Origin: Marinobacter pelagius
GTDB lineage: Bacteria > Pseudomonadota > Gammaproteobacteria > Pseudomonadales > Oleiphilaceae
Assembly (NCBI RefSeq): GCF_003315345.1
Contig: NZ_QNRO01000021.1
Coordinates: 1 to 64,000 of the forward strand
Reading direction: 5' to 3'
Length of the DNA: 64,000 nt
Positions within the stretch are counted from its first letter, which is position 1. Each line of letters starts with the position of its first letter. Positions 1-6,547 of the stretch are shown here, one piece after another. The position numbers were made by a program, and so were the translations under genes. The notes below the pieces were generated by a model that had not been told where the DNA came from, made no database searches, and saw only the letters and a list, made by a program, of their open reading frames with translations.

Positions 1-60
1 GAGTAGGCTGAAGAGGATCAATCAGATAATCCGCTGAGAAAGATTTTCTTCTTTACATCT

Positions 61-912
61 TTGGCATTTTATCAACCAGAAATTCCGGATACCCTGATTT
101 TGCTGCCGTTGTTTCTGCTGACCGTCGTGCAGGTGGTGGTGTCTGCGTGGCGGTGGCGCTTTACCTTGTCGCGGTTACGCCTGTCGTTGCCGCTGGGGCA
201 AGCCGTTCGCGAATATTACCTGGCGACCTTCCTCAACCAGATTCTGCCCGGTGGCGTGGCTGGCGATATAAACCGCGCCTGGCGCAGCAGCCTGGAAACG
301 CGCCAACGGCTGGCGGCGGTCCACGGGGTGGCCATCGAACGATTGTCCGGGCAGGTGACGCTGGCGCTGGTTGTGGCGGTTTCCCTGGCCGGCCTGGTCC
401 TTTCCGGTTCTTTGCAAGTCCCCGCGACCGGGGCGGGCAGCGGGAATGTCCTGATATGGGTAGCGGTGAGCCTGGTAATTCTTGTGCCGGCCGTCTGGCT
501 GATCCGTTCGGGAGGCAAGGTGGCGGCCTATCTGGGTCGCCTGGCCGAGCACCTTCGGCTGGCCCTGTGGCAATGGCCGGCATTGCCCGTGCAGGTGCTG
601 AGTTCGTGCCTCGTGCTCGCCAGCTACCTGGCGGTATTCCTCGTGCTGGCGGTCAGTGCCGGGTTTGTCACCGGAGTCCTGGATTTGTTGCTCTGGGCTG
701 CCCTGGGGAGTTTCCTGCTGCTGAGCATGGTCATCCCGCTGACCGTCGCCGGGTGGGGTGTCCGGGAAGGGGCCGCAGCGGTGCTCTGGCCCATGGCCGG
801 TCTGCCGGCGGAGCAGGGCGTTGCCATCAGCGTGGGCTACGGTGTGGTGGTGCTGATTTCAAGCTTCCCCGGATTGCTGGTATTGGCGACGAGCTCAGAC
901 ATCAATCGCTGA
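61..912 (+). CDS. YbhN/UPF0104-type integral membrane protein, N-terminus uncertain
   Basis: This is a very hydrophobic protein of the lysylphosphatidylglycerol-synthase transmembrane (UPF0104/YbhN) family, with about seven membrane segments. Two family signatures are visible: LNQILPGGVAGD near residues 58-69 and PLTVAGWGVREGAAAVLW near the C-terminus. Such proteins act in the inner membrane in lipid or glycan transport or flipping; the substrate here is unknown. No convincing start was found. The frame is open from base 7 and the first usable codon is TTG at 61, with no Shine-Dalgarno. The usual first membrane helix seems short. A different frame at bases 2-34 encodes SRLKRINQIIR and then TGA, which looks like the real N-terminus, so a frameshift or small deletion is possible. 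The 3' end overlaps the convergent RibD-like gene by 11 bases. Confidence 0.7.
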   Translation: MAFYQPEIPDTLILLPLFLLTVVQVVVSAWRWRFTLSRLRLSLPLGQAVREYYLATFLNQILPGGVAGDINRAWRSSLETRQRLAAVHGVAIERLSGQVTLALVVAVSLAGLVLSGSLQVPATGAGSGNVLIWVAVSLVILVPAVWLIRSGGKVAAYLGRLAEHLRLALWQWPALPVQVLSSCLVLASYLAVFLVLAVSAGFVTGVLDLLLWAALGSFLLLSMVIPLTVAGWGVREGAAAVLWPMAGLPAEQGVAISVGYGVVVLISSFPGLLVLATSSDINR

Positions 913-1765
913 AGTCGAGATCGAACAGCATGTCAGTTCCGAGGTTCACGAGCTTGGCTCTGGGCCGAAGCGCATCATCGAGCAGGTCAATCTCGGGCAG
1001 GGAAAAGGCGGGCCGGCCACTGCCGATAATCATGGGCGCAACCATCACATGCAGCCGGTCCAGCAATCCGGCCTTGAGAAACCCCGATACGGTCACGCCT
1101 CCGCCTTCAATGAAGACCTTGCGCAGCCCGAAATCATTCAGCACCCCGAGAATCAGTCGCGGATCCACGGGCTGATCGCTGTCGGTATCACCGAGACAGG
1201 GGACTTCCTGCACGCCTTTGACGGGAATCTCGCAGGCGCCTTTATGGTAATCGCCGGCAACCAGTCGGAGCGTGGGAGCCTGGCCGTCAGTAAACAAGTG
1301 GTGGGTGTCCGGCACGCGGCGGTGACGGTCGATTACCACCCGCACCGGATTTCGTCCGTTTACCCGGCGGACCGTCAGGCGGGGATTGTCGGCAACGGCC
1401 GTTCCGGCACCGACGACCACGGCGTCGGAGACAGCCCGGATTCGGTGCAGATGGGTAATACCGTCGTCACCATTGATAAACCGTGAACAACCCGTGACCG
1501 TGGCAATCCGGCCATCCAGGCTCTGGCCAAGCTGGCCAATCACTCGCGGAACTGCTCCTTCACTGACCGGCCTACACAGGGGCAGGAACAGCTCGAACAG
1601 TTCCCGGGCATCACGGGTCGCGTCGTTCAGCAACTGCCAGCCCTGACCATTGAGTTTGATCGCAGGTTCGTCGCTGCCGGGCCGAGGCAGGGTGACGTTG
1701 CTGCGGTTTACCGCATCCAGTACCAGTTGCCAGGCAAGGTCCGTATCGAGGTGCTGCTCCGCCAT
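902..1765 (-). CDS. RibD C-terminal/dihydrofolate-reductase-like family protein
   Basis: A 287-residue protein. Its C-terminal two thirds is a RibD-type (HTP reductase, DHFR-like fold) domain: GQLGQSLDGRIAT opens it, followed by GDDGITHLHRIRAVSDAVVVG, then GAGTAVADNPRLTVR and, near the end, IEGGGVTVSGFL. In the riboflavin pathway this fold reduces the ribosylamino-pyrimidine with NADPH. The deaminase half of RibD is absent and the first 80 residues are unlike it, so this is a stand-alone reductase whose substrate may not be the flavin precursor. The ATG at 1765 was chosen over the upstream in-frame start because GGGAAG lies six bases before it. It is divergent from the XRE gene and overlaps the YbhN gene tail to tail. 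In related bacteria such RibD-like genes sit with pterin or membrane-lipid genes, which I cannot test here. Confidence 0.8.
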   Translation of the reverse strand: MAEQHLDTDLAWQLVLDAVNRSNVTLPRPGSDEPAIKLNGQGWQLLNDATRDARELFELFLPLCRPVSEGAVPRVIGQLGQSLDGRIATVTGCSRFINGDDGITHLHRIRAVSDAVVVGAGTAVADNPRLTVRRVNGRNPVRVVIDRHRRVPDTHHLFTDGQAPTLRLVAGDYHKGACEIPVKGVQEVPCLGDTDSDQPVDPRLILGVLNDFGLRKVFIEGGGVTVSGFLKAGLLDRLHVMVAPMIIGSGRPAFSLPEIDLLDDALRPRAKLVNLGTDMLFDLDFSD

Positions 1766-1823
1766 AATCTTCCCGTCACTTTTGTCGTTTATCCAGTATA
1801 GGCTCATTGTGCGTATAGCTATT

Positions 1824-1834
1824 TGTACGATACA
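1824..1834. promoter_or_regulatory. Small palindrome between divergent ribD-like and XRE genes
   Basis: TGTA-CGA-TACA is a perfect 4-bp inverted repeat with a 3-base centre. It lies in the 142-base gap between two divergent start codons (1765 and 1908). An operator for the adjacent XRE regulator is possible, but the site is short and could be chance. Confidence 0.25.
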
Positions 1835-1907
1835 TTTTTGAATTGATTCACTGTGCGGTCTGCGAAACTGGATCGGATGCCAGCAGTAAGGGTGAGAGGA
1901 AATAACT

Positions 1908-2324
1908 ATGCGGTACCTTCAATCGTTCAACCGTCGGCTGCGGCAGCTCCGGGAGCAGGGCCGGCTGTCCTGCTGGGATGTGGCGGAAATGTGTGGTGTG
2001 GACGAGGCGAGGGTAATCAGCTGGGAAGCCACGGATGCCCGCCAACGCGGTTACCCGGGTGTGGTCGAGTTATTGGATCTGTGCCTGAAGACCGAGACAC
2101 CGCTGGAATACCTGCTGGATCTGGAAGCCCAGGGTGAGGGTGGCCAGCTGGAACTGCCGGGCCTGGCGTTCAGCAACAGTGATGACTTATCGGTGGCGTT
2201 GAAGGAGCTGGAGCAGGAACTCGAGCGCATCCAGCTGACGGACGAGGAAAGCGAACTGCTGCGCCGGTTCCGCAGGACCTCCACGGAAAACCGGCGTATG
2301 GCGTTTCAGCTGCTGGGCCGCTGA
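1908..2324 (+). CDS. XRE-type helix-turn-helix regulator
   Basis: A 138-residue protein. The first 60 residues form a Cro/C1-type helix-turn-helix: FNRRLRQLREQGRLSCWDVAEMCG, then VDEARVISWEA. A middle segment (LLDLCLKTETPLEYLLDLE) resembles the short regulatory helices of small XRE proteins. The C-terminal part (residues about 95-138) is charged and probably helical (LKELEQELERIQLTDEESELLRRF), suited to dimerisation. AGAGGAAATAACT precedes the ATG and gives a good ribosome site. The gene stands alone between the divergent RibD-like gene and the convergent galU. Its targets are not known; the palindrome at 1824-1834 is one candidate. Confidence 0.8.
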   Translation: MRYLQSFNRRLRQLREQGRLSCWDVAEMCGVDEARVISWEATDARQRGYPGVVELLDLCLKTETPLEYLLDLEAQGEGGQLELPGLAFSNSDDLSVALKELEQELERIQLTDEESELLRRFRRTSTENRRMAFQLLGR

Positions 2325-2339
2325 GGGCCCGTACCCGCC

Positions 2340-3176
2340 TTATTTTTTCTTCTTGTAGATGTTCTCGTAGACGTAGTTGGTGGCCTCGACGAACCCGTCG
2401 ATGCTGCCGCAGTCAAAGCGCCGGCCCTTGAACTGATAGGCTAGAACGCAGCCATTCCTGGCCTGCTCGAGCAGGGCATCGGTGATCTGCACCTCGCCAT
2501 TCTTGCCCGCCGGGGTGCGTTCCAGGATGTCGAAGATATCCGGGGTCAGGATGTAGCGGCCGATAATGGCCAGGTTACTCGGCGCGTCCTCGGGGGCGGG
2601 CTTTTCCACCATATCGGTAATCCGGAACAGCCCGTCCTTCATGGATTCACCGGCGATCACCCCGTACTTGTGAGTCTCATCCTCGGGGACTTCCTCGATC
2701 GCCACAATGGAACAGCGGAACTGGTTGTACAGTTTCACCATCTGCTCAAGCACGCCTTCGCCGTCTTCGGGACCAAGGCAGAAGTCATCCGCCAGGACCA
2801 CGGCGAAGGGGTTGTCGCCCACCAGGTTACGGCCGGTCAGGATGGCGTGGCCCAGGCCTTTCATCTCGTTCTGACGGGTAAAGGCAAAGCTGTTGTGGTC
2901 AATCAGATCGCGGATGGAGGTCAGCAGGTCTTCCTTGCCGGAGCCGGCAATCTGGTGCTCCAGCTCGTAGCTGATGTCGAAATGGTCTTCGATAGCGCGC
3001 TTGCCCCGTCCGGTGACGAATCCGAATTCATGGATCCCTGCTTCGGCGGCTTCCTCAACCCCGTATTGCACCAGGGGCTTGTTGACTACCGGGAGAATCT
3101 CCTTGGGCATGGCCTTGGTGGCTGGCAGGAAGCGGGTACCGTAGCCGGCAACGGGGAACAGGCATTTCTTGATCAT
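2340..3176 (-). CDS. galU: UTP-glucose-1-phosphate uridylyltransferase
   Basis: A 278-residue cytosolic enzyme that makes UDP-glucose from UTP and glucose-1-phosphate. The nucleotide-binding start KCLFPVAGYGTRFLPATKAM is present with the signature MPKEILPVVNKPLVQYGVEEA. VVLADDFCLG supplies the metal and nucleotide-site aspartates, and VEKPAPEDAPSNLAIIGRY is the usual sugar-site segment. The ATG at 3176 was preferred to an in-frame upstream start because AAGGA lies about nine bases before it and the length then matches the family. UDP-glucose feeds both the osmoregulated glucan operon immediately upstream (opgG/H/D) and the exopolysaccharide genes further along. It is transcribed away from the opg operon, convergent with the XRE gene. 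Confidence 0.95.
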   Translation of the reverse strand: MIKKCLFPVAGYGTRFLPATKAMPKEILPVVNKPLVQYGVEEAAEAGIHEFGFVTGRGKRAIEDHFDISYELEHQIAGSGKEDLLTSIRDLIDHNSFAFTRQNEMKGLGHAILTGRNLVGDNPFAVVLADDFCLGPEDGEGVLEQMVKLYNQFRCSIVAIEEVPEDETHKYGVIAGESMKDGLFRITDMVEKPAPEDAPSNLAIIGRYILTPDIFDILERTPAGKNGEVQITDALLEQARNGCVLAYQFKGRRFDCGSIDGFVEATNYVYENIYKKKK

Positions 3177-3461
3177 TCCAGTCGTCCTTAAGAGTTGGTG
3201 GTGATCCAGTACAAACACAAAGTGTGCCGAGTTTAACCCAATTCAGGGGGCAAAATGCAGTTGTAGAGAGAATGGATATGAAAATCCGGAGGTTACCGTC
3301 GAGTAAGCAACAGGATTGTTAAGATAATGTGTGAGGTTTTGTTTATATGGCTCTGATTACAGGATTAAAATTGTAAAGTTTGGCAACATCGGCTGTAAGA
3401 AAACCCGCCTCTCTTATATAACGGAACTGTAATTTTCTGCGTTATCGAAGAGGGCCTGGGT

Positions 3462-4613
3462 TTGCGAGCACTGAACATTGTTGCACTGGTTTTGTGCGCG
3501 TTGGTGCCCTCCATTGCCTGCGCGGCCCAGGACCGAGGCATGGCTACAACCTGGGTATACCAGGCCACCAGCATGCTCGACTCGGTGACTGACTACCTTT
3601 CCAACCGAATCGAAGTTTCCGGAAACTCCAGCCAGAATGACGACCGTTCCGCCGGCCAGCTGGCACTGTCGGGTAACGGCATTATCTGGTCCCGCCATGA
3701 GCTGGGCCTTAGATTCCGGGATGCTGCCTCCCGTAAGAAAGGGGAAGGCGAGCAGTCCCTTGCCCTGCGCTATGCTATGCCTCTGATCGGCAACCAACTG
3801 CAACTGGAAATCGAGGAAAGTGAGTTTCGGGGAGTGCTGAACGAGCTGGGTCAGCAGCGGGATATCAGTGGCAACCGGAATTTTTACCGGTTAACGGCGA
3901 CCCGGTCACTGGGATCGGTCCTCGGTCTCGACATGGACCAGGTAATACGGCACACCGGCAGCACCCGGAGTGTCTACGAGGAGTCCGAGTGGGTTCGCGA
4001 TTCGTCGCACCAGCTCTCGAGCGTCGGCCTGAAATGTTCCAGTGTCCAGGAGCTTTACGGCGGCCTCCGGGCATCGACGCAGCTGACTGCAGTCGGCGGG
4101 ATGGAGTACCAGAGCACGGAACACGCCGAGGGAGAGACTGAACACCGCACGCAGTTTCACCGTGTCGAACTGGCGGCCTTGCTGCAAAAGCAGGTGATGG
4201 AGTGGCGCCTGGATCTAGGAGGCCGGTATCAGTTTGCGCCGGAGGACCTGCCCGGATCGGAGCGGATTACCGTTGTTGGCTCTGCGTTGATGTCCGGTTT
4301 CAACGGCCAGTCGGTTACCAGTACCGAAGGCGGTTGGCTCAGGCTGGACGCTGCCAGTCCGTCCTGGGCCATCCCCTTTGCTTCGCGCTTCCAATCTTCC
4401 CTGTCCCTGTCCGTGATGCGCGGTTGGGCGCCAGATGAAACGGATAACGACCAGAGACTCTCGGCCGTCAGCGCCGGCGAGATCTCGCTGAATATCCACT
4501 CTGAAAGGTTCCGGGCCAATATGACCGTTGGCCGTTTACTCGATTCCGGCCGTACCGACGTCGTGGTTCCTTCAGCTCCGGATGTTGCTCTGTCCGTGCA
4601 AATGGGCATCTGA
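3462..4613 (+). CDS. POTRA-less TpsB/FhaC-like outer-membrane barrel protein
   Basis: A 383-residue exported protein with a TTG start (GAAGAGGG upstream) and a signal peptide ending near SIACA-AQD. After a short linker the rest is alternating polar/aromatic beta strands typical of an outer-membrane barrel. It resembles the C-terminal barrel of two-partner-secretion transporters (ShlB/FhaC). Points of likeness are the early SAGQLALSGNG strand, the YAMPLIGNQLQLEIEES hairpin, and the late LPGSERITVVGSALMSGFNG segment where TpsB proteins have the GG..SVRGF loop. The usual POTRA domain and plug helix are missing because the signal peptide runs almost directly into the barrel; family members are normally about 550 residues. 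No TpsA partner is adjacent. It precedes opgG by 92 bases with a palindrome between, so a link to glucan or exopolysaccharide traffic is possible but unproven. Confidence 0.6.
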   Translation: MRALNIVALVLCALVPSIACAAQDRGMATTWVYQATSMLDSVTDYLSNRIEVSGNSSQNDDRSAGQLALSGNGIIWSRHELGLRFRDAASRKKGEGEQSLALRYAMPLIGNQLQLEIEESEFRGVLNELGQQRDISGNRNFYRLTATRSLGSVLGLDMDQVIRHTGSTRSVYEESEWVRDSSHQLSSVGLKCSSVQELYGGLRASTQLTAVGGMEYQSTEHAEGETEHRTQFHRVELAALLQKQVMEWRLDLGGRYQFAPEDLPGSERITVVGSALMSGFNGQSVTSTEGGWLRLDAASPSWAIPFASRFQSSLSLSVMRGWAPDETDNDQRLSAVSAGEISLNIHSERFRANMTVGRLLDSGRTDVVVPSAPDVALSVQMGI

Positions 4614-4642
4614 AAGTCCTTAAATCGCCGTTACGAAGATGT

Positions 4643-4669
4643 CACTTGTGGCCGTTTGTGCCACAAGTG
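4643..4669. repeat. 10-bp inverted repeat in the opgG leader
   Basis: CACTTGTGGC and GCCACAAGTG form a perfect 10-bp stem around a 7-base loop, between the barrel gene and opgG. No T-run follows, so a simple intrinsic terminator is unlikely. A regulator operator or an mRNA hairpin ahead of opgG are both possible. Confidence 0.6.
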
Positions 4670-4705
4670 TTACATTCAAGGGACGGAAAACAGGGAGTTT
4701 TCAGA

Positions 4706-6253
4706 ATGGTCCGCAACCGGAACACCACGCTTGCATTCACCGTTTTCGTACTGTTTGCCCTCTCGGGGCCGGCCGGCGCATTCGGGTTTGACGATGTAAC
4801 CACAAAGGCAAAGGCGCTGGCGGGTGAGGATTACAAGGCCCCTGAGCCAGTGCCGGACTTCCTGCAAAATCTCGGCTATGAGCAATACCAGTCCATCCGG
4901 TTCAGACCCGAAGCCAGTCTCTGGCGCGGCGGGCGTTCCCGGTTCCGGGTGATGATGATGCCCACCGGCAGTTTCTACCGGCACCCGGTTGCCCTGAACG
5001 TGATTGATAGTGAAGGTGTCCATCCACTCGGCTTTGATAAAACCCTGTTCGATTACCCGTCAACGGAACTGGCCAAGCGGGTACCGGCCGATCTTGGTTA
5101 CGCCGGTTTCAAACTCACCTATCCACTGGCCGACCCGGAAGTCTATAACCAGTTCCTCGTTTTCGGTGGGGCCAGCTATTTTCGCGGTGTCGGGGCAGGG
5201 CAGCGCTTTGGTTTGTCCGCTCGCGGGATTGCGATCGACACCGGGTTGGCCTCCGGTGAGGAATTCCCTGTGTTCCGGGAGTTCTGGCTGGAGCGACCGA
5301 AAGCCGGCAGCGATTCCATGGTGGTTTACGGCCTGCTGGATGGTCCCAGCCTCACCGGCGCCTATCGATTCGAGGTCCAGCCGGGGAAGGTGTTGAAGCT
5401 TGATGTCAGCGCCCGGCTGTTTTTCAGGGCGGAAGTTGACCAGCTGGGGCTGGCGCCGCTTACCTCCATGTTCTATTACGGTGAAAACACTTTGCGCCCC
5501 CGGGGGCAATGGCGGCCCCAGGTTCACGATTCCGACGGGCTGCTGATCCACGATCAGGAATCCGGAGAGTGGTTGTGGCGCCCGTTGCTGAATCCGGCAC
5601 AACTTGAACTGGCGTTCCACCAGGTCCGCACTCTCGGTGGCTTTGGTCTCATCCAGCGTGACCGCGAGTTCGCCCGGTTCGAGGACAGCGAGGCCAGGTA
5701 TGATCTCAGGCCAAGCGCCTGGATCGAACCGGGTGAAGACTGGGGGAATGGCGAGGTGGTGCTGGTGCAGATTCCGACTGACTCCGAGGTGAATGACAAC
5801 ATTGTTGCGTTCTGGAAACCGCGCCAACAGGTTGCGGCGGGAGACAGCCGGTACCTGACCTACTCACTGACGTTCGGGCCACCAGATATCAGCGGGAACC
5901 CATTGGGTCAGGCTGGGAGAACTTTTGTCGGTGATGGCGCGCAGCCAGGTGGGGGCGAGGTTGAAGGGGCCTACCGCTTCATTGTCGATTTCCAGGGCGG
6001 AGCCATGGACCGGCTGGATCGTAATGCCGCTGTGGTGAGCGAAGTCAGTGTCAGCGGCGAGGGCGAGATCATCGAGCACTTCGCCGAATACATCGAGGCC
6101 CGTCATGGCTGGCGACTGTCGGTACTGGCCAGGCCCGAAGATGGAAAGCGCCTGGCGCTGCGGGGTTCACTTTCGGCAGACGGCAAACCCGTCAGTGAAA
6201 CCTGGACCTATCAGCTTGGCCCTGCCACAGGGCTGAGGCAACAGCAGCAATAG
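4706..6253 (+). CDS. opgG: Periplasmic glucan biosynthesis protein OpgG (MdoG)
   Basis: A 515-residue periplasmic protein needed to make osmoregulated periplasmic glucans, probably by shaping or branching the beta-glucan backbone made by OpgH. A Sec signal peptide ends near GPAGA-FGFDD. Family landmarks follow: the DDVTTKAKALAGEDYKAP start of the mature part, YQSIRFRPEASLWR, GASYFRGVGAGQRFGLSARGIAID, EFPVFREFWLERP, PLTSMFYYGENT, HDSDGLLIHDQESGEWLWRPL and GFGLIQRDREFARFED. The ATG at 4706 was chosen over an earlier in-frame start because AGGGAG precedes it and it gives a proper signal peptide. It is the first gene of opgG-small ORF-opgH-opgD. Confidence 0.93.
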   Translation: MVRNRNTTLAFTVFVLFALSGPAGAFGFDDVTTKAKALAGEDYKAPEPVPDFLQNLGYEQYQSIRFRPEASLWRGGRSRFRVMMMPTGSFYRHPVALNVIDSEGVHPLGFDKTLFDYPSTELAKRVPADLGYAGFKLTYPLADPEVYNQFLVFGGASYFRGVGAGQRFGLSARGIAIDTGLASGEEFPVFREFWLERPKAGSDSMVVYGLLDGPSLTGAYRFEVQPGKVLKLDVSARLFFRAEVDQLGLAPLTSMFYYGENTLRPRGQWRPQVHDSDGLLIHDQESGEWLWRPLLNPAQLELAFHQVRTLGGFGLIQRDREFARFEDSEARYDLRPSAWIEPGEDWGNGEVVLVQIPTDSEVNDNIVAFWKPRQQVAAGDSRYLTYSLTFGPPDISGNPLGQAGRTFVGDGAQPGGGEVEGAYRFIVDFQGGAMDRLDRNAAVVSEVSVSGEGEIIEHFAEYIEARHGWRLSVLARPEDGKRLALRGSLSADGKPVSETWTYQLGPATGLRQQQQ

Positions 6254-6277
6254 CTAATTCCAGGGAGGAAGCAAGCC

Positions 6278-6547
6278 ATGACGGAGATCTCCTTACAGGC
6301 CGTTTTTAACCGGGCCTTCACTTATCTCCGGGCCTCCGGAGTGGAAATGACAGTGGAGAGGTACCGCACCCTCCTGCATCTGATCGAGGAGTCCGTTGCC
6401 TCGGTGGGTGAGGGCGGGCAAGGGGACGAGCTCCTCGAGTTAGTCATGGAGCGTATCGCCGGCTATTTTGATTTGCCGGAGACGATCCCTCCCAAAGCGA
6501 ACCCTGAACTGTGCCGGGGCAGTATCGGGTATGGACGTGATGTCTGA
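6278..6547 (+). CDS. Small hypothetical protein between opgG and opgH
   Basis: An 89-residue acidic soluble protein I do not recognise. GGGAGGAAGC gives a strong ribosome site before its ATG. Its 3' end overlaps the opgH start by 17 bases, which suggests translational coupling. The first two thirds are amphipathic helices (LQAVFNRAFTYLRASGVEMT, then LLHLIEESVASV); the tail is proline-rich and ends with a single cysteine. There is no signal peptide, so it is probably cytosolic. OpgH here lacks the long cytosolic N-terminal extension of the E. coli enzyme, so this ORF might supply a separate cytosolic partner. That is only an idea from context. Confidence 0.7.
   Translation: MTEISLQAVFNRAFTYLRASGVEMTVERYRTLLHLIEESVASVGEGGQGDELLELVMERIAGYFDLPETIPPKANPELCRGSIGYGRDV

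Noticed and set aside
147-1175. A 342-codon plus-strand frame overlapping the YbhN gene and the RibD-like gene
   Set aside because: It spans two real genes in the wrong frame, is Arg/Gly/Pro rich and has no ribosome site.
4614-4705. RpoN-like TGTGGCCG...GTGCC before opgG
   Set aside because: The GG and GC elements are not at the required 10-base spacing, and the sequence is explained by the palindrome.
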